IMG/VR virus record: IMGVR_UViG_3300005532_000036
Coordinates: 1 to 27,319 of that record
Strand: one strand, 5' to 3'
Length of the DNA: 27,319 bases
Source of the DNA: a virus
Made by a program: the position numbers and the translations under genes. The notes under the pieces are model-generated. The model ran no database searches. It worked only from the letters and a program-made list of their open reading frames with translations, and was not told where the DNA came from. Below, piece after piece: positions 15,101 through 23,723 of the stretch (position 1 is the first letter of the stretch; each line of letters opens with the position of its first letter).

Positions 15101-17032
15101 ACACCGGGAATTGCATCGCCAAGTTTGATGGCTGCTCCGACGGCCAATTCGCCGTGGATTATTTCAATCTCCAGCGTTGGAGCTATTACTTTTAATTCCG
15201 GTACGGATGGACATTTTGTGGCTGGCAACGCCAGCAACGATCCGAACTTTGAAGGGGTGAACGGTACTCCATGGAGTTTGCGACATATCAACTGGATGCA
15301 AAGTGGTTCGCCTACGTATGGGAATAATGTGGCTTCAACGTATGTCGTGACCACAGACAACCAACCATCGGTTAATAAAGAGCTATACTTCATTGGTGTT
15401 GCGGACGGTGTTCCGACAGAAGAACAAAATAATGTCAACCAAGGTAGTCTCGGAAAGAAGGGGAAGGGAAAGAAGGGTGCCCAACCCGGTGGTGTCACGC
15501 ATATTCCGTCGACCTCAACGCCGCTTACGTACTTCTCGAAGATTGCGAATATTTCTCATACAGATGTCGATACGAGATGGACCAACAGCGAGGTTGGCTC
15601 TTGTATCGTCGATTGGCAGGATAATAGTGTCCTGACGTTCTTTACGAATGATTTTACCAATGCGTATGCGACGTCGGATACTCAATGGAGCGCAACGACA
15701 GTTTATAGATTTGACCCGACGCAATACCCGACGTGGGCTGCGAACGTCACTTATCCGGCCGGCAGCCTTATTCGTGGGGCTACGCTGACTAATAACAAGG
15801 CTGTTCTTTATCGCAGCAAAGTGCAGACCTCTCAAAATCCAGAGGATCAATCGCAGACTGATTGGGTTATTGCCGGACATGCATTCTTGTTGTGGAGTGC
15901 GACGCAGACCTATGCAGCTAATGATTACGTTCTGTACAACAATGTGCTTTTCCAGAATACCCAAAACGGTACAGTTGGTGTGAACCCGCCAAATTCTCCG
16001 TGGGTCGCCGTCACAACTTTCACGACTGGAGTTGTGCGCGAACGCACTACCGTGTCTCGATGGTGGGACTCTGTGGCTATAAACAACCTCGGACACGACC
16101 CTGCTGACAACATCACTAACAACCTGCCGTTCCCACAGGTCGGAACATACTGGCAGCGCATACCATCAAACTATCTGGCTTCATATGACACTGGAAAGTT
16201 TTCTCGTAACAACAACACAACTTTCCATCTCAAATGGTTTGTGCCGCTACCAGACAACATTAATTCGGCATTTTTAACTGCTGGCGGGCCGAAGTTTACG
16301 TTCGTTAAGGGTGGGCTTTTGGCAATACCGATCCTGTCGCCGCCGGCCACTAAAAATACCACATTCATTTTGGTTGACACGACAACTGGCCGCTGGTTTG
16401 CTGGAGACGTTCCAGGTGTCTCATATTCTGGCGGGTTTGACTGGGATGACCAGTCGCAGAGCATAGTTCTGTACAGTTGCAGTTATGATCCGACGGTGCC
16501 CGGCGCGCCGGTTGGATTGAACGGAACTGTTGCTTTCTCCAACCAGCCGGCTCGTTTGTACCTCGGCAACTTGCAACCGAATGGGTCTTATTCATCTACG
16601 CTGCAACAGCAGCCTTCGACCTACACGTTCACAATTGTACAGACGCAGGCGCCAACGGTCGCGATCCCCTGCGCTATAGGCTACTCGTACCAGAGCCAGG
16701 GGCAGATACTTCGACAGGTTGCTCCGCCAGATAGCGGCGCTGCCAATGGCCCGGCTTTCGGTAAGATCAGGCGAGCGCACCGCTACATGGCGTTGCTGCG
16801 GAATGTTCTTGACATATCCTTCGGCACAAGCTTCTCCGCCATGATCCCGGCGAAGCTCACGGATTTCAACACCGGTCTACAACCGCAACCTACAGCCCCG
16901 TATAGCGGTATCTGGAGGGATGCACTTGAAGCTCCATATGACTTTGAGTGCGAGCTGGGCTGGCAGATTGTTCGGCCGTATCCGGCTTCGGTTGTGTCGG
17001 TCGGCGTCGCTATCAGGTCGCAAGATGTCTAA
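12134..17032 (+). CDS. Giant tail tubular protein B-like (nozzle) with five carbohydrate-binding-like modules
   Basis: The 1632-residue protein is about twice T7 gp12 length. The N-terminus (NFLGGEWSPFFQGRTDHPRY, then RNGF and a VRRPGTRLI phrase) and the C-terminus (RAHRYMALLRNVLDISFGTS and FECELGWQIVRPYP) fit podovirus nozzle proteins. CBM5/12-like modules lie near residues 158-205, 327-372, 403-445, 1198-1249 and 1252-1300; the first two both carry NT(N)xQPDxSPTWW. Residues about 860-1100 look like beta-propeller repeats, followed by a lysine-glycine linker (1108-1115). The coding region from about 14750 to 16600 is clearly more A/T-rich than its surroundings, so the module-bearing half is likely acquired. 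I infer a nozzle that also binds surface polysaccharide. Confidence 0.85.
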   Translation: MPNVTYQQTNFLGGEWSPFFQGRTDHPRYRTAMNLSRNGFPMEEGAWVRRPGTRLIAPTAGGKPAKLLPIHFTNSAPYVAEFTDGYVRFYYQSRPVARAEFVAVLGISTDNPAVLTLLVPMPWAQGDEIGFFFVAADISMAQQLRQRIFKVTPVAETYASWSSSITYNTNSLVTYNSRNYISLQDNNTNHQPDVSPTWWSDVTSETRKFQLFDAVTGAAVDGSQLVLPPALAISVYAMRGLKLQTPYTAGSWETLRIVQNKDVAILMNGVHIPQLLVITPNPGSPIAATAVLKPVRFLDGPYLDPVANSVADVSGTSGIVTITCHFQDWNSANTYAAGDYVRFGTNAYRSLAGANTNNQPDISPTWWVQVDPGYAVTGPNNQQYVGFQSTDVGRLIRLFSEPPDYNPGTNYSAGTTVKYNGLYYTTNVPVSNVQPDLDPVKWAINPSGATYTWAQITQVINSNTVQAQIMGPPIQWPGVTVRLWRLGVYSDTTGWPTCGIFSEGRFWFGGAQSNRFDASYVDGVDLDGNINMAPTMQDGTVTDANGFGFTIESEEQNPIRWMAADPKGILVGTDGGEFLIFASQNNDAFTPTTTEVRLVTKYRCADAPPVRTGIALLFIQKFKRRIMEFLADIFTGRFVAPHLTEAAKHLTADGIEEIWYQEELAPVVWFRTGAGDLNGCTYRRTSTYIQDTPAFAGFHRHDLGHGRTITSITTGPSGNGALDALFMVTTDGTTNWVEQMTQMFDEDDNILDAWFVDGGIVPDQYGEDTVNGVQGIRFTGLWYLAGKTVSVFAAGLDVGDFTVDANGTVFVPYGSGVAPPVLNYSQPGAGAWAFTRNYVQTLANSGFVPRNGPVGANTTGTVTVTTNPNPNPNGSTSKIQLLNFTTTPSLAFSALDWSTGYLFAADQASPLHNIIRLNINTGAQVDVTNVPTLTGVTGAQFDTAAAVDRQGHLYFGINPGNYAQLVKVNEADMSLGFVYGTGGSFGPPNTPGIASPSLMAAPTANSPWIISISSVGAITFNSGTDGHFVAGNASNDPNFEGVNGTPWSLRHINWMQSGSPTYGNNVASTYVVTTDNQPSVNKELYFIGVADGVPTEEQNNVNQGSLGKKGKGKKGAQPGGVTHIPSTSTPLTYFSKIANISHTDVDTRWTNSEVGSCIVDWQDNSVLTFFTNDFTNAYATSDTQWSATTVYRFDPTQYPTWAANVTYPAGSLIRGATLTNNKAVLYRSKVQTSQNPEDQSQTDWVIAGHAFLLWSATQTYAANDYVLYNNVLFQNTQNGTVGVNPPNSPWVAVTTFTTGVVRERTTVSRWWDSVAINNLGHDPADNITNNLPFPQVGTYWQRIPSNYLASYDTGKFSRNNNTTFHLKWFVPLPDNINSAFLTAGGPKFTFVKGGLLAIPILSPPATKNTTFILVDTTTGRWFAGDVPGVSYSGGFDWDDQSQSIVLYSCSYDPTVPGAPVGLNGTVAFSNQPARLYLGNLQPNGSYSSTLQQQPSTYTFTIVQTQAPTVAIPCAIGYSYQSQGQILRQVAPPDSGAANGPAFGKIRRAHRYMALLRNVLDISFGTSFSAMIPAKLTDFNTGLQPQPTAPYSGIWRDALEAPYDFECELGWQIVRPYPASVVSVGVAIRSQDV

Positions 17033-17330
17033 GGAGTTCTACGTCACCATGCTGGAGGAGGCTGGCGCCTGCGGTAAGGCGCGGGCCGATTTCCTCCGCC
17101 TGTACGGTGAAGGCGGCGTTATCACTTATGACCAATTGATGCGCGGCGCTCAGGTGTTCGACTGGATTTTTGCTGCCGACAACCTGCTGACGCCACGCCA
17201 GAAAGCTCACTTCCGCAACTTGGTGCTGAATAGATTCCGTGCTATATCTAGGGTTAACGACAGGGATGGTTCCAAACGGCGGGCCGCCCTGGCCCACTGC
17301 TTCTACGAAGCCTATTTCAGTCCGGAGTAA
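17025..17330 (+). CDS. Small virion-region protein, unknown function
   Basis: The 101-residue protein is mainly helical, with EFYVTMLEEAGACGKARADF, an aromatic FDWIFAADN segment and a RAALAHCFYEAYF C-terminal helix. ATG 17025 lies 8 bases inside the end of the nozzle gene and has AGGTCG upstream. A longer in-frame start at 16920 would run deep inside the nozzle gene and is not supported. It lies where T7-like phages keep core and ejection genes. No family is recognised. Confidence 0.65.
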   Translation: MSKEFYVTMLEEAGACGKARADFLRLYGEGGVITYDQLMRGAQVFDWIFAADNLLTPRQKAHFRNLVLNRFRAISRVNDRDGSKRRAALAHCFYEAYFSPE

Positions 17331-17336
17331 TCCCCG

Positions 17337-17831
17337 ATGGCTGGCGCACTAAGCGGATTCTTCGGTGGCATTGGGAGTGCCGTGGGCGCGTTCTTTGGCG
17401 CCCAGGGCAGCGAGGATTTGGCGCAGGGCGATTTCCAGGCGGCGAAGCTGTACGCTGACGCTGCCGACATCGCCAAGCAAAACGTTCAGATCGCCAAGGA
17501 AAGTACCATCATTCAGGAGGCGCAGCTACAGCGCCAAATCACCAAGACCATAGGGGCCGAGCAGGCAGCCATTGCCGGCAACAATCTCCAAGGCGGCTCG
17601 GCTGGTGACTTGATCCGGTCATCCATGCAGCAGGGGGCATTGGCGCGGGCTGTCCTGTCACAGCAGGGTTTCCTGGAACAACAGCAGTTCAAGCAGCAGG
17701 CTCTCGGTCTGGAGGCGCAGGAAGCGGCTGCCGTGGCTGCCGGTAATGCCGCACTCCAGTCGGCGGCGGCGCAGCGATGGGGCGGCATCTTCTCCCTGAT
17801 CGGTGGCGTCGTCGGATTGTTCGGGTTGTAA
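17337..17831 (+). CDS. Internal virion protein B-like
   Basis: The 164-residue protein has a glycine/alanine-rich hydrophobic N-terminus (GALSGFFGGIGSAVGAFFGA), a long alanine/glutamine-rich helical middle with coiled-coil character (about 30-140), and a hydrophobic C-terminus (GGIFSLIGGVVGLFGL). This layout and its place between the nozzle and the large ejection proteins match T7 gp14-type internal core proteins, which form the outer-membrane part of the ejection channel. GGAG at 17324-17327 precedes ATG 17337. The similarity is one of layout and composition, not a specific motif. Confidence 0.72.
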   Translation: MAGALSGFFGGIGSAVGAFFGAQGSEDLAQGDFQAAKLYADAADIAKQNVQIAKESTIIQEAQLQRQITKTIGAEQAAIAGNNLQGGSAGDLIRSSMQQGALARAVLSQQGFLEQQQFKQQALGLEAQEAAAVAAGNAALQSAAAQRWGGIFSLIGGVVGLFGL

Positions 17832-17832
17832 A

Positions 17833-20010
17833 ATGCCAATCATCCGCGAATACGAAGCAGGTAATGTCAGGCTCACGCCGGAGACGCAGGGCATTTCAGC
17901 CTTGCGCGAAGCTGGTTTCATGGCGACGCGGTATGCATCCCAGGCACACGCCGAGATGGACATTGCCGGTCGAGCCTTGGCAACCGGCATTGCCCATCTT
18001 GGCGCGGCTGCTCAGGAACTTTACGACAAGTGGAAAGAGCATAACGATGCGCAGGCGGAAATTGACGCTCAGCATCGGATCACCAATCTGGAATTGCAGG
18101 CTATCGGTGGGCTGAATACGGCTGGCACCCCAGTTGATCTGGCAACCGGCGAGCCTATCCAGCACAGCCCGGCTCGCGGTGGTCCCTCATTACCGCAAAC
18201 TGCCGTAGCTCCGCATCCGCAGCGATTCATGGCGTCGGCTGCCGATATTATGCAGCAGCATGACGACGCCATGAAGGAGTCGCTGACTGCTGCGCAGGAG
18301 ATGGGCGCAAGCCAGAAGGCTCAGGAGCGGATTGCCAAGCAGTGGGAGGAGAGCCGACGCCGGCTGGCACTCCATGCTGCCGTCGTCCAGGGCGAGGTTG
18401 ACATCAACCACGCCATCCACACCACGGAGCAGAACATCAACAGCATCCTGGGGTCTATCGACAAAGACCCCTCGATCCTGCCGCATGCGCTGGAGCAGAT
18501 TGACGCCGCGATCAATGCAACCGCCAGTTCTATGAGCGGTACCGTAGCCGCCAAGGGCATGGAAGCCCTGGACAAGGCTCGCATGACGGCCAAGGCTCAG
18601 GCCATTACTGCCGCCATCTACAGCCGCGCCGCTGCTGGCGATGTCAAGGGTGCGTTGAATTTAATTGAGGATGACAAGTTCGCGCCCTTCATTGGAGATG
18701 ACAAGGATAAGCTGCGCAATCACGTTCGCACGCTGGAACGTCAGGCTATCTCGGATGCTGAGACCGCCCGCCGTATTCAGACACAACAGCAGCATGACGC
18801 TGCCATGGCGCGCGTGGATGAATACTTGCAGAACCCATCTCTCAAGCTGACGGATTTGCCGCGCGATCCGGTGTTCCGTGGTCGCCCGGACCTGCTTCAT
18901 CAAGCGGAGACCATCGTCAACGCCGTCCGCAACTACAACCCCGAGAAGGTGGATGCGATGGTATCGCAGACCACCACGACGGACTTCATGCGACGGATGC
19001 TGCTGCCGGACAACGACCCGATGCAGATCAAGACGCCGGATGAGATTTATCGGGCATTTGCAGACGGCAAGCTTCGCAAGGAAGACATGAACCTGCTGGT
19101 CGGGAAGCTGAAAGATTTGCAAAGCGATCCCAATCGCAGGCCAATGGAAAAGCTCCGCGAAGAATTCCTGAAAGCAATCGAGCCGACCATTGATCCAGCC
19201 CGCGCCGCTGGAATGAAGTCTGCCATTGGTTCACAGCGTCTTTTTGAGTTGCGCGTGGCGCTGATGAAAAAGGAAGCTGAACTCGGGCCGAATGCGTCCT
19301 CACTGTACGACCCGACCTCCCCGAACTATGTCGGCAAATCGGACTTCCTGGCGCCCTTCACGACTTCGACCATGGAAGGTTTGCAGGATCGCATCCGTTC
19401 CATGACCGGCAACAAGCAGTCGGCAGTCCAGCAGCCGACGGCAACCATGACGCACGAAGAAATTGCGTCCAACTTCAAGAACTTGTTCAGTTCGGGGCGT
19501 GCGACGGCATTGGGCTATAACTTCAATCCGCACACCGATCTCGTGACCATCAACACGCCGAGCGGTAAATCTGTCACGGTCAACAAATGGGCTGCGCCGC
19601 ATTTCGCTGCCTTCCTGAAAGACCTGGAAGCCCAGGGATACAAAATCAACGACATTGGTGGTTATGCAAATCGAACGAAGCGTGGGAGCATGTTCAGCTA
19701 TTCCGAACATGCGTTCGGCAACGCTATCGACATCAACCCATCCAGCAACCCGTTCCATGGCGACAAGACTGATCTGCCGGCGAACATTGCTCAACTTGCC
19801 GCCAAGCATGGATTGATTTGGGGCGGCAACTGGTCTCCGGGAAGCCGCGACCCGATGCATTTCGAGTGGTCCGGTGTCGAAGCTCCGGAGGTTGTGAAGA
19901 TTCCTCCCTCCATGACCTTGGAGGAAGCGTTGAAGAAATATCCTCCGGGAACGCATATCGAACTCCCGGATGGTCGTCGTAAAATCCTTCTGCCGCCGGG
20001 TCAGACTTGA
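17833..20010 (+). CDS. Internal virion protein with C-terminal M15 peptidase domain
   Basis: The 725-residue protein has a long, mostly helical, alanine/glutamine-rich body (1-540), a short linker and a C-terminal M15-type zinc peptidase. Likely metal ligands are His626 and Asp633 (SEHAFGNAID) and His676 in DPMHFEW, with Asp673 and an upstream GGYANR motif also fitting. M15 enzymes cut peptide cross-links or stems in peptidoglycan. I infer a core protein like T7 gp15/gp16 that opens the cell wall during DNA ejection. The last 40 residues after the domain are proline-rich and charged. ATG 17833 follows the previous stop by one base with no clear site, so coupling is likely; the longer frame from 17803 is discarded. 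Confidence 0.87.
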   Translation: MPIIREYEAGNVRLTPETQGISALREAGFMATRYASQAHAEMDIAGRALATGIAHLGAAAQELYDKWKEHNDAQAEIDAQHRITNLELQAIGGLNTAGTPVDLATGEPIQHSPARGGPSLPQTAVAPHPQRFMASAADIMQQHDDAMKESLTAAQEMGASQKAQERIAKQWEESRRRLALHAAVVQGEVDINHAIHTTEQNINSILGSIDKDPSILPHALEQIDAAINATASSMSGTVAAKGMEALDKARMTAKAQAITAAIYSRAAAGDVKGALNLIEDDKFAPFIGDDKDKLRNHVRTLERQAISDAETARRIQTQQQHDAAMARVDEYLQNPSLKLTDLPRDPVFRGRPDLLHQAETIVNAVRNYNPEKVDAMVSQTTTTDFMRRMLLPDNDPMQIKTPDEIYRAFADGKLRKEDMNLLVGKLKDLQSDPNRRPMEKLREEFLKAIEPTIDPARAAGMKSAIGSQRLFELRVALMKKEAELGPNASSLYDPTSPNYVGKSDFLAPFTTSTMEGLQDRIRSMTGNKQSAVQQPTATMTHEEIASNFKNLFSSGRATALGYNFNPHTDLVTINTPSGKSVTVNKWAAPHFAAFLKDLEAQGYKINDIGGYANRTKRGSMFSYSEHAFGNAIDINPSSNPFHGDKTDLPANIAQLAAKHGLIWGGNWSPGSRDPMHFEWSGVEAPEVVKIPPSMTLEEALKKYPPGTHIELPDGRRKILLPPGQT

Positions 20011-23000
20011 TGGCTGACGATTGGGACAAACTGCCAGACGCCGGAGCACCGCGCGCTGACCCCTGGTCTTCGCTTCCTGATGCGAAGCCGCAGGCTTTCC
20101 CCAGTACGCCCGAATTGCCGCCACCCGCCATGGCTCAACGGCTCCAGGATGGCGAGAACTTTCGCACCTGGGCTGATATGTGGCTACGAGGTACCAAGGA
20201 GTCGATAGCCAAGCGGTTCAAGGAAGCCTACGACAAGAACCAGTGGGGCGTGGCAGCGTGGGAGTTTGCGAAGTTTTTCGGCGTCAGCACGATTGATAGT
20301 GCCTGGGATTTTCTTACTCTCGGGCACGATGTCATGAAGCAGCCGATGGAGGATAAGGAGCTTACTGCCCGTTCGCTCAATGCGGCAGAATGGATGCTTG
20401 GTCTATCCTCGGCCAGACCGGCATTGGTTAAGGGTCGGCAGATTGTACGCCTCGAAGCAGACCCGGTAACTCAGACCGTTGCTGAGCGTCCGGTGGGCAA
20501 TCTGCCAAACGAAAAGGATTTTCACGACGCCGCGACCGCCATCAACAATGGCGTCGAGGCGGAGCATACTGTCCAGAATTTGAAGCAGGAGTGGCAAAAG
20601 AACGCCGTTCATCCCTCAGAAGTTGCGGTTGATGCTGAGAAAGACCCAATCCTTCAACAGGAGATGAAGTCGGTCAACACGGCAAAACCGAAAGAGGAGC
20701 CGGAGATTGTCGAGGAGAATATTCAAGAGGCAGGCAAAAAGCTTGCTGAAAATTCTGTCAAAACCATCAACGAAGCAGCCAAGCAGACGCAGGAGGAAGC
20801 TGCTGCCAAGGCTGCCGTTGAAGCTGGCAAGGCTCTTGGAGAGAAAATCAGCGAACTGGTCAAAGGTGAGAAGCCGAAGGGGGGTGTTGAAGCCAAATCT
20901 GCTGAGGAGCCGACGGACCCGGTTAAGACCATCACGTCGATGATCTCCAAGGAGGAATCCACCCCTTCCTATTCATTCTCGAAACTCTACCGTGATTTCG
21001 TCGACCGTGGGTGGGCTCTCAAGAAAGCCGTTGATCGGCTGGCGAAGTCTCCGCTCGGAGTCGATGAAGACCCCTACAAAGCCTTCCGACTGTTCTCTGG
21101 CTGGCAAGGAAAAGCAGAAGCTTTCATCGAACATGGGCCGTATGACTTCAACACTCTCAAGACTACGGCCAAGCCGCTTTCGGAGATTTTCAAATCTTTG
21201 GATGGCAGGCTGGATGAATACCGTTCCTACATCATTGCTCGCCGCGCCCTGGAACTGGAATCCCAGGGACATAGAACCAACGTCAACCTGGATGCGGCAA
21301 ATCAGGTCATCCAGAAATACAAGAACGAATTCGAGCCGATTGCCCAGGCGCACACCGAGTATCACAATGCACTATTGAAATATCTGGCCGACAGCGGCGT
21401 CATTTCCAAAGACCTGTTCAACGAACTGGTCAAGACACATTCCACCTACATTCCGTTATTCCGGATTGGTGGGGCTGCCAACGAATTTGCCGGTAGGCTC
21501 GGGCGCTCCAGTCTCAACCTGGAAGCCTACAATCCGCTGTATGAGTTGAAGGATAAAGTGAAGCCGCTGTCTCCAGACATGCGGCAAGCAATTCTTGTCG
21601 ATCCTTTGGAAAGCTCGATTCGGTTGACGTACCTCTACATCAACCTCGCTGAGCGCAATCGTGTTGCCACGTCCATCGTCAACCTGTTCAAGAACCTTGC
21701 GCCTAAAGAGATTGTCAAGTTGGAGAAGGGTCACAACTTAACGCAAGAGCAGGTGGCCGAGAGGGCGGTGTCCGTCTATGAGAACGGCAAGCGAACCGCG
21801 TACGCCATCGACCCCGAGATTGCCGGCATGATGCGCAACCTGGACGGCGAGAGCGCCGGACTGTTAGAGCGCATCCTGGCGCCGTTGACCAAGACCCTGC
21901 GCGCCGGCAGTGTCCTCAACCCGGAGTTCCAGTTGCGGCACACTTTCCGGGATTTCTTCTACGCATTCGTTACGTCACCCGGACACTTCACACCACTTGA
22001 TATGATCCGTGGATTCAGCGGGTTGATCTTCAAAGACGAAGACTATTGGAACTGGTTGAAAAGCGGTGCAGGGCAAGTGTCATATGTGTCCATGGATCGT
22101 CGGTATCTCCAGGAGCGGCTGGACAAACTGGCCGACCAGACCGGTCTATGGACTCGGGCAAAGAACATCGTCATCGACCCGGATGCGACATGGCTCCAAA
22201 AGTCTGGCCGCATTCTTGGTCTGCCAGTCCATGCGGTCAGCCAGTACATCCTCCACCCTCTACAGGTGGTGACGGAAATGGTGACCTCCGCCAGTCACCT
22301 GGGCGTCTACAAGAAGATGCTCCGGGAAATGCCGCTTCGCGCCGGAGTTCCCGTCGTCCAGGCGGTCAATACCGGGAACTTGCCATCCAAGGGCGTGCTG
22401 TGGTTGAAGAAAGGCTACACCTTCTCCACAGCCTTCGATGGCGAAACGCTGCGCCAAGCCGCCTGGGAAGCCAGGGATGCGGCCGTGGACATGGGCCGTA
22501 TTGGCGCTCGGTTCCGTGCCTACAACATGATCTCCGCCTTCGCCAATGCGAAGGTGCAGGACACGGATCGGGTGTTCCGGGCGCTCCGCGAGAAGCCGTT
22601 CTCGTCGGCCCTGCGCATCTTGACCGGCATCACCATCCCTTCCCTGCTGCTGTGGCTCTACAACAAGGATGACAGCCGTTACCAGGAACTCCCGACCTGG
22701 GAAAAGGACATGTTCTGGATCATCCTGACCGACCGCTGGCAGCCGGCGTCGGCCAATGAGGCAGCCGTTCGTCCACCCGATCAAGTGCGCATCATCGACG
22801 GCCACATCTTCGTGAACAACGGTTTCATTTTCCGGTTGCCCAAGCCGTTTGCCATGGGCCTCTTGTTCGGCTCGCTTCCTGAGCGGCTGGCGGAGCAGTA
22901 TATCCAGGGGCGGCCGCATGCCCTGGAAAGATTCTTCAACGATTTGAAGGAAACCACCCTAGGCGACATCCTGCCGTCTGCCATTACGCCGCTTCTGGAC

Positions 23001-23723
23001 CAATATTCCAATCGTTCCGTTTTCACGGGGCGTACGCTCATTCCGGCACCGCTGGAAAAGGGTCTGCCCGAATACCAGTATTTGCCGTATACGACTGCTA
23101 CTGCCCGCGCCTTGGCGAAGGTGGTGCAAGCTTTCCCTGGCATGCGAGACCTTGCGCTTTCCCCCGACATCATGCCGGGCGCAGCGGTACGGGCGCTTTC
23201 CTCGCCTATCCTGATTGAGCACTATATCGAAGGATGGAGCGGACAGTTGGGCATGTACGCCCTTAAAACCATGGACTACGCGCTGCGCAAGGCCGGCGTG
23301 GTGCCTGAGAATGAGTACACACCCGACACCCTGGCCGACATGCCGATCATCAAGGCTTTCGTGGCTCGCTATCCCACGGCGACGACCGAGAGTCTGAACC
23401 GTTTCTATGATCGCGCCGACAAGATTCAGAAATTCTACGAAAGCTTCCGGACACAGTTACAGGCTGGCAACATCGACGCCGTGCAGGACATCATCAACGC
23501 CGGCGGTCCAGCCATGTTCTTCAAGGTAGAACAAATTCGCAAGGCTCTTGGAGTCCACACAAAGCTCATCCGTGATATAGAGATGGACAAAAACATGCAG
23601 CCGTACGAAAAGCGCCAGTTGATTGACGGCCTTTATTACGGCATGATCCGCATGGGCCAGCTTGGCGATCAACTTCTGGACCAGATTGAGGATTTGCAAC
23701 GTGCCTCGCGTTCAAAACCCTAA
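20010..23723 (+). CDS. Large internal (ejection) virion protein, LPD-type
   Basis: This 1237-residue protein is the likely counterpart of T7 gp16, travelling with the DNA into the cell. A disordered proline-rich start (1-45) leads to a charged coiled coil (about 232-290). Residues about 320-485 (LYRDFVDRGWAL, then DEYRSYIIARRALELESQG and THSTYIPLFR) resemble domains of large polyvalent/DarB-like ejected phage proteins. A hydrophobic segment (about 868-889, TGITIPSLLLWLY) may cross the inner membrane. The C-terminus is helical and polar. No lysozyme or transglycosylase motif is visible, which fits peptidoglycan cutting being done by the previous protein. Start ATG 20010 shares a base with the previous stop (TGATG). 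Domain names are from memory. Confidence 0.78.
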   Translation: MADDWDKLPDAGAPRADPWSSLPDAKPQAFPSTPELPPPAMAQRLQDGENFRTWADMWLRGTKESIAKRFKEAYDKNQWGVAAWEFAKFFGVSTIDSAWDFLTLGHDVMKQPMEDKELTARSLNAAEWMLGLSSARPALVKGRQIVRLEADPVTQTVAERPVGNLPNEKDFHDAATAINNGVEAEHTVQNLKQEWQKNAVHPSEVAVDAEKDPILQQEMKSVNTAKPKEEPEIVEENIQEAGKKLAENSVKTINEAAKQTQEEAAAKAAVEAGKALGEKISELVKGEKPKGGVEAKSAEEPTDPVKTITSMISKEESTPSYSFSKLYRDFVDRGWALKKAVDRLAKSPLGVDEDPYKAFRLFSGWQGKAEAFIEHGPYDFNTLKTTAKPLSEIFKSLDGRLDEYRSYIIARRALELESQGHRTNVNLDAANQVIQKYKNEFEPIAQAHTEYHNALLKYLADSGVISKDLFNELVKTHSTYIPLFRIGGAANEFAGRLGRSSLNLEAYNPLYELKDKVKPLSPDMRQAILVDPLESSIRLTYLYINLAERNRVATSIVNLFKNLAPKEIVKLEKGHNLTQEQVAERAVSVYENGKRTAYAIDPEIAGMMRNLDGESAGLLERILAPLTKTLRAGSVLNPEFQLRHTFRDFFYAFVTSPGHFTPLDMIRGFSGLIFKDEDYWNWLKSGAGQVSYVSMDRRYLQERLDKLADQTGLWTRAKNIVIDPDATWLQKSGRILGLPVHAVSQYILHPLQVVTEMVTSASHLGVYKKMLREMPLRAGVPVVQAVNTGNLPSKGVLWLKKGYTFSTAFDGETLRQAAWEARDAAVDMGRIGARFRAYNMISAFANAKVQDTDRVFRALREKPFSSALRILTGITIPSLLLWLYNKDDSRYQELPTWEKDMFWIILTDRWQPASANEAAVRPPDQVRIIDGHIFVNNGFIFRLPKPFAMGLLFGSLPERLAEQYIQGRPHALERFFNDLKETTLGDILPSAITPLLDQYSNRSVFTGRTLIPAPLEKGLPEYQYLPYTTATARALAKVVQAFPGMRDLALSPDIMPGAAVRALSSPILIEHYIEGWSGQLGMYALKTMDYALRKAGVVPENEYTPDTLADMPIIKAFVARYPTATTESLNRFYDRADKIQKFYESFRTQLQAGNIDAVQDIINAGGPAMFFKVEQIRKALGVHTKLIRDIEMDKNMQPYEKRQLIDGLYYGMIRMGQLGDQLLDQIEDLQRASRSKP

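Noticed and set aside
20010-23723. Lysozyme/transglycosylase domain in the large ejection protein, as in T7 gp16
   Set aside because: I find no E...S/GL..QV or related motif near the N-terminus; wall cutting is better assigned to the M15 domain of the preceding protein.
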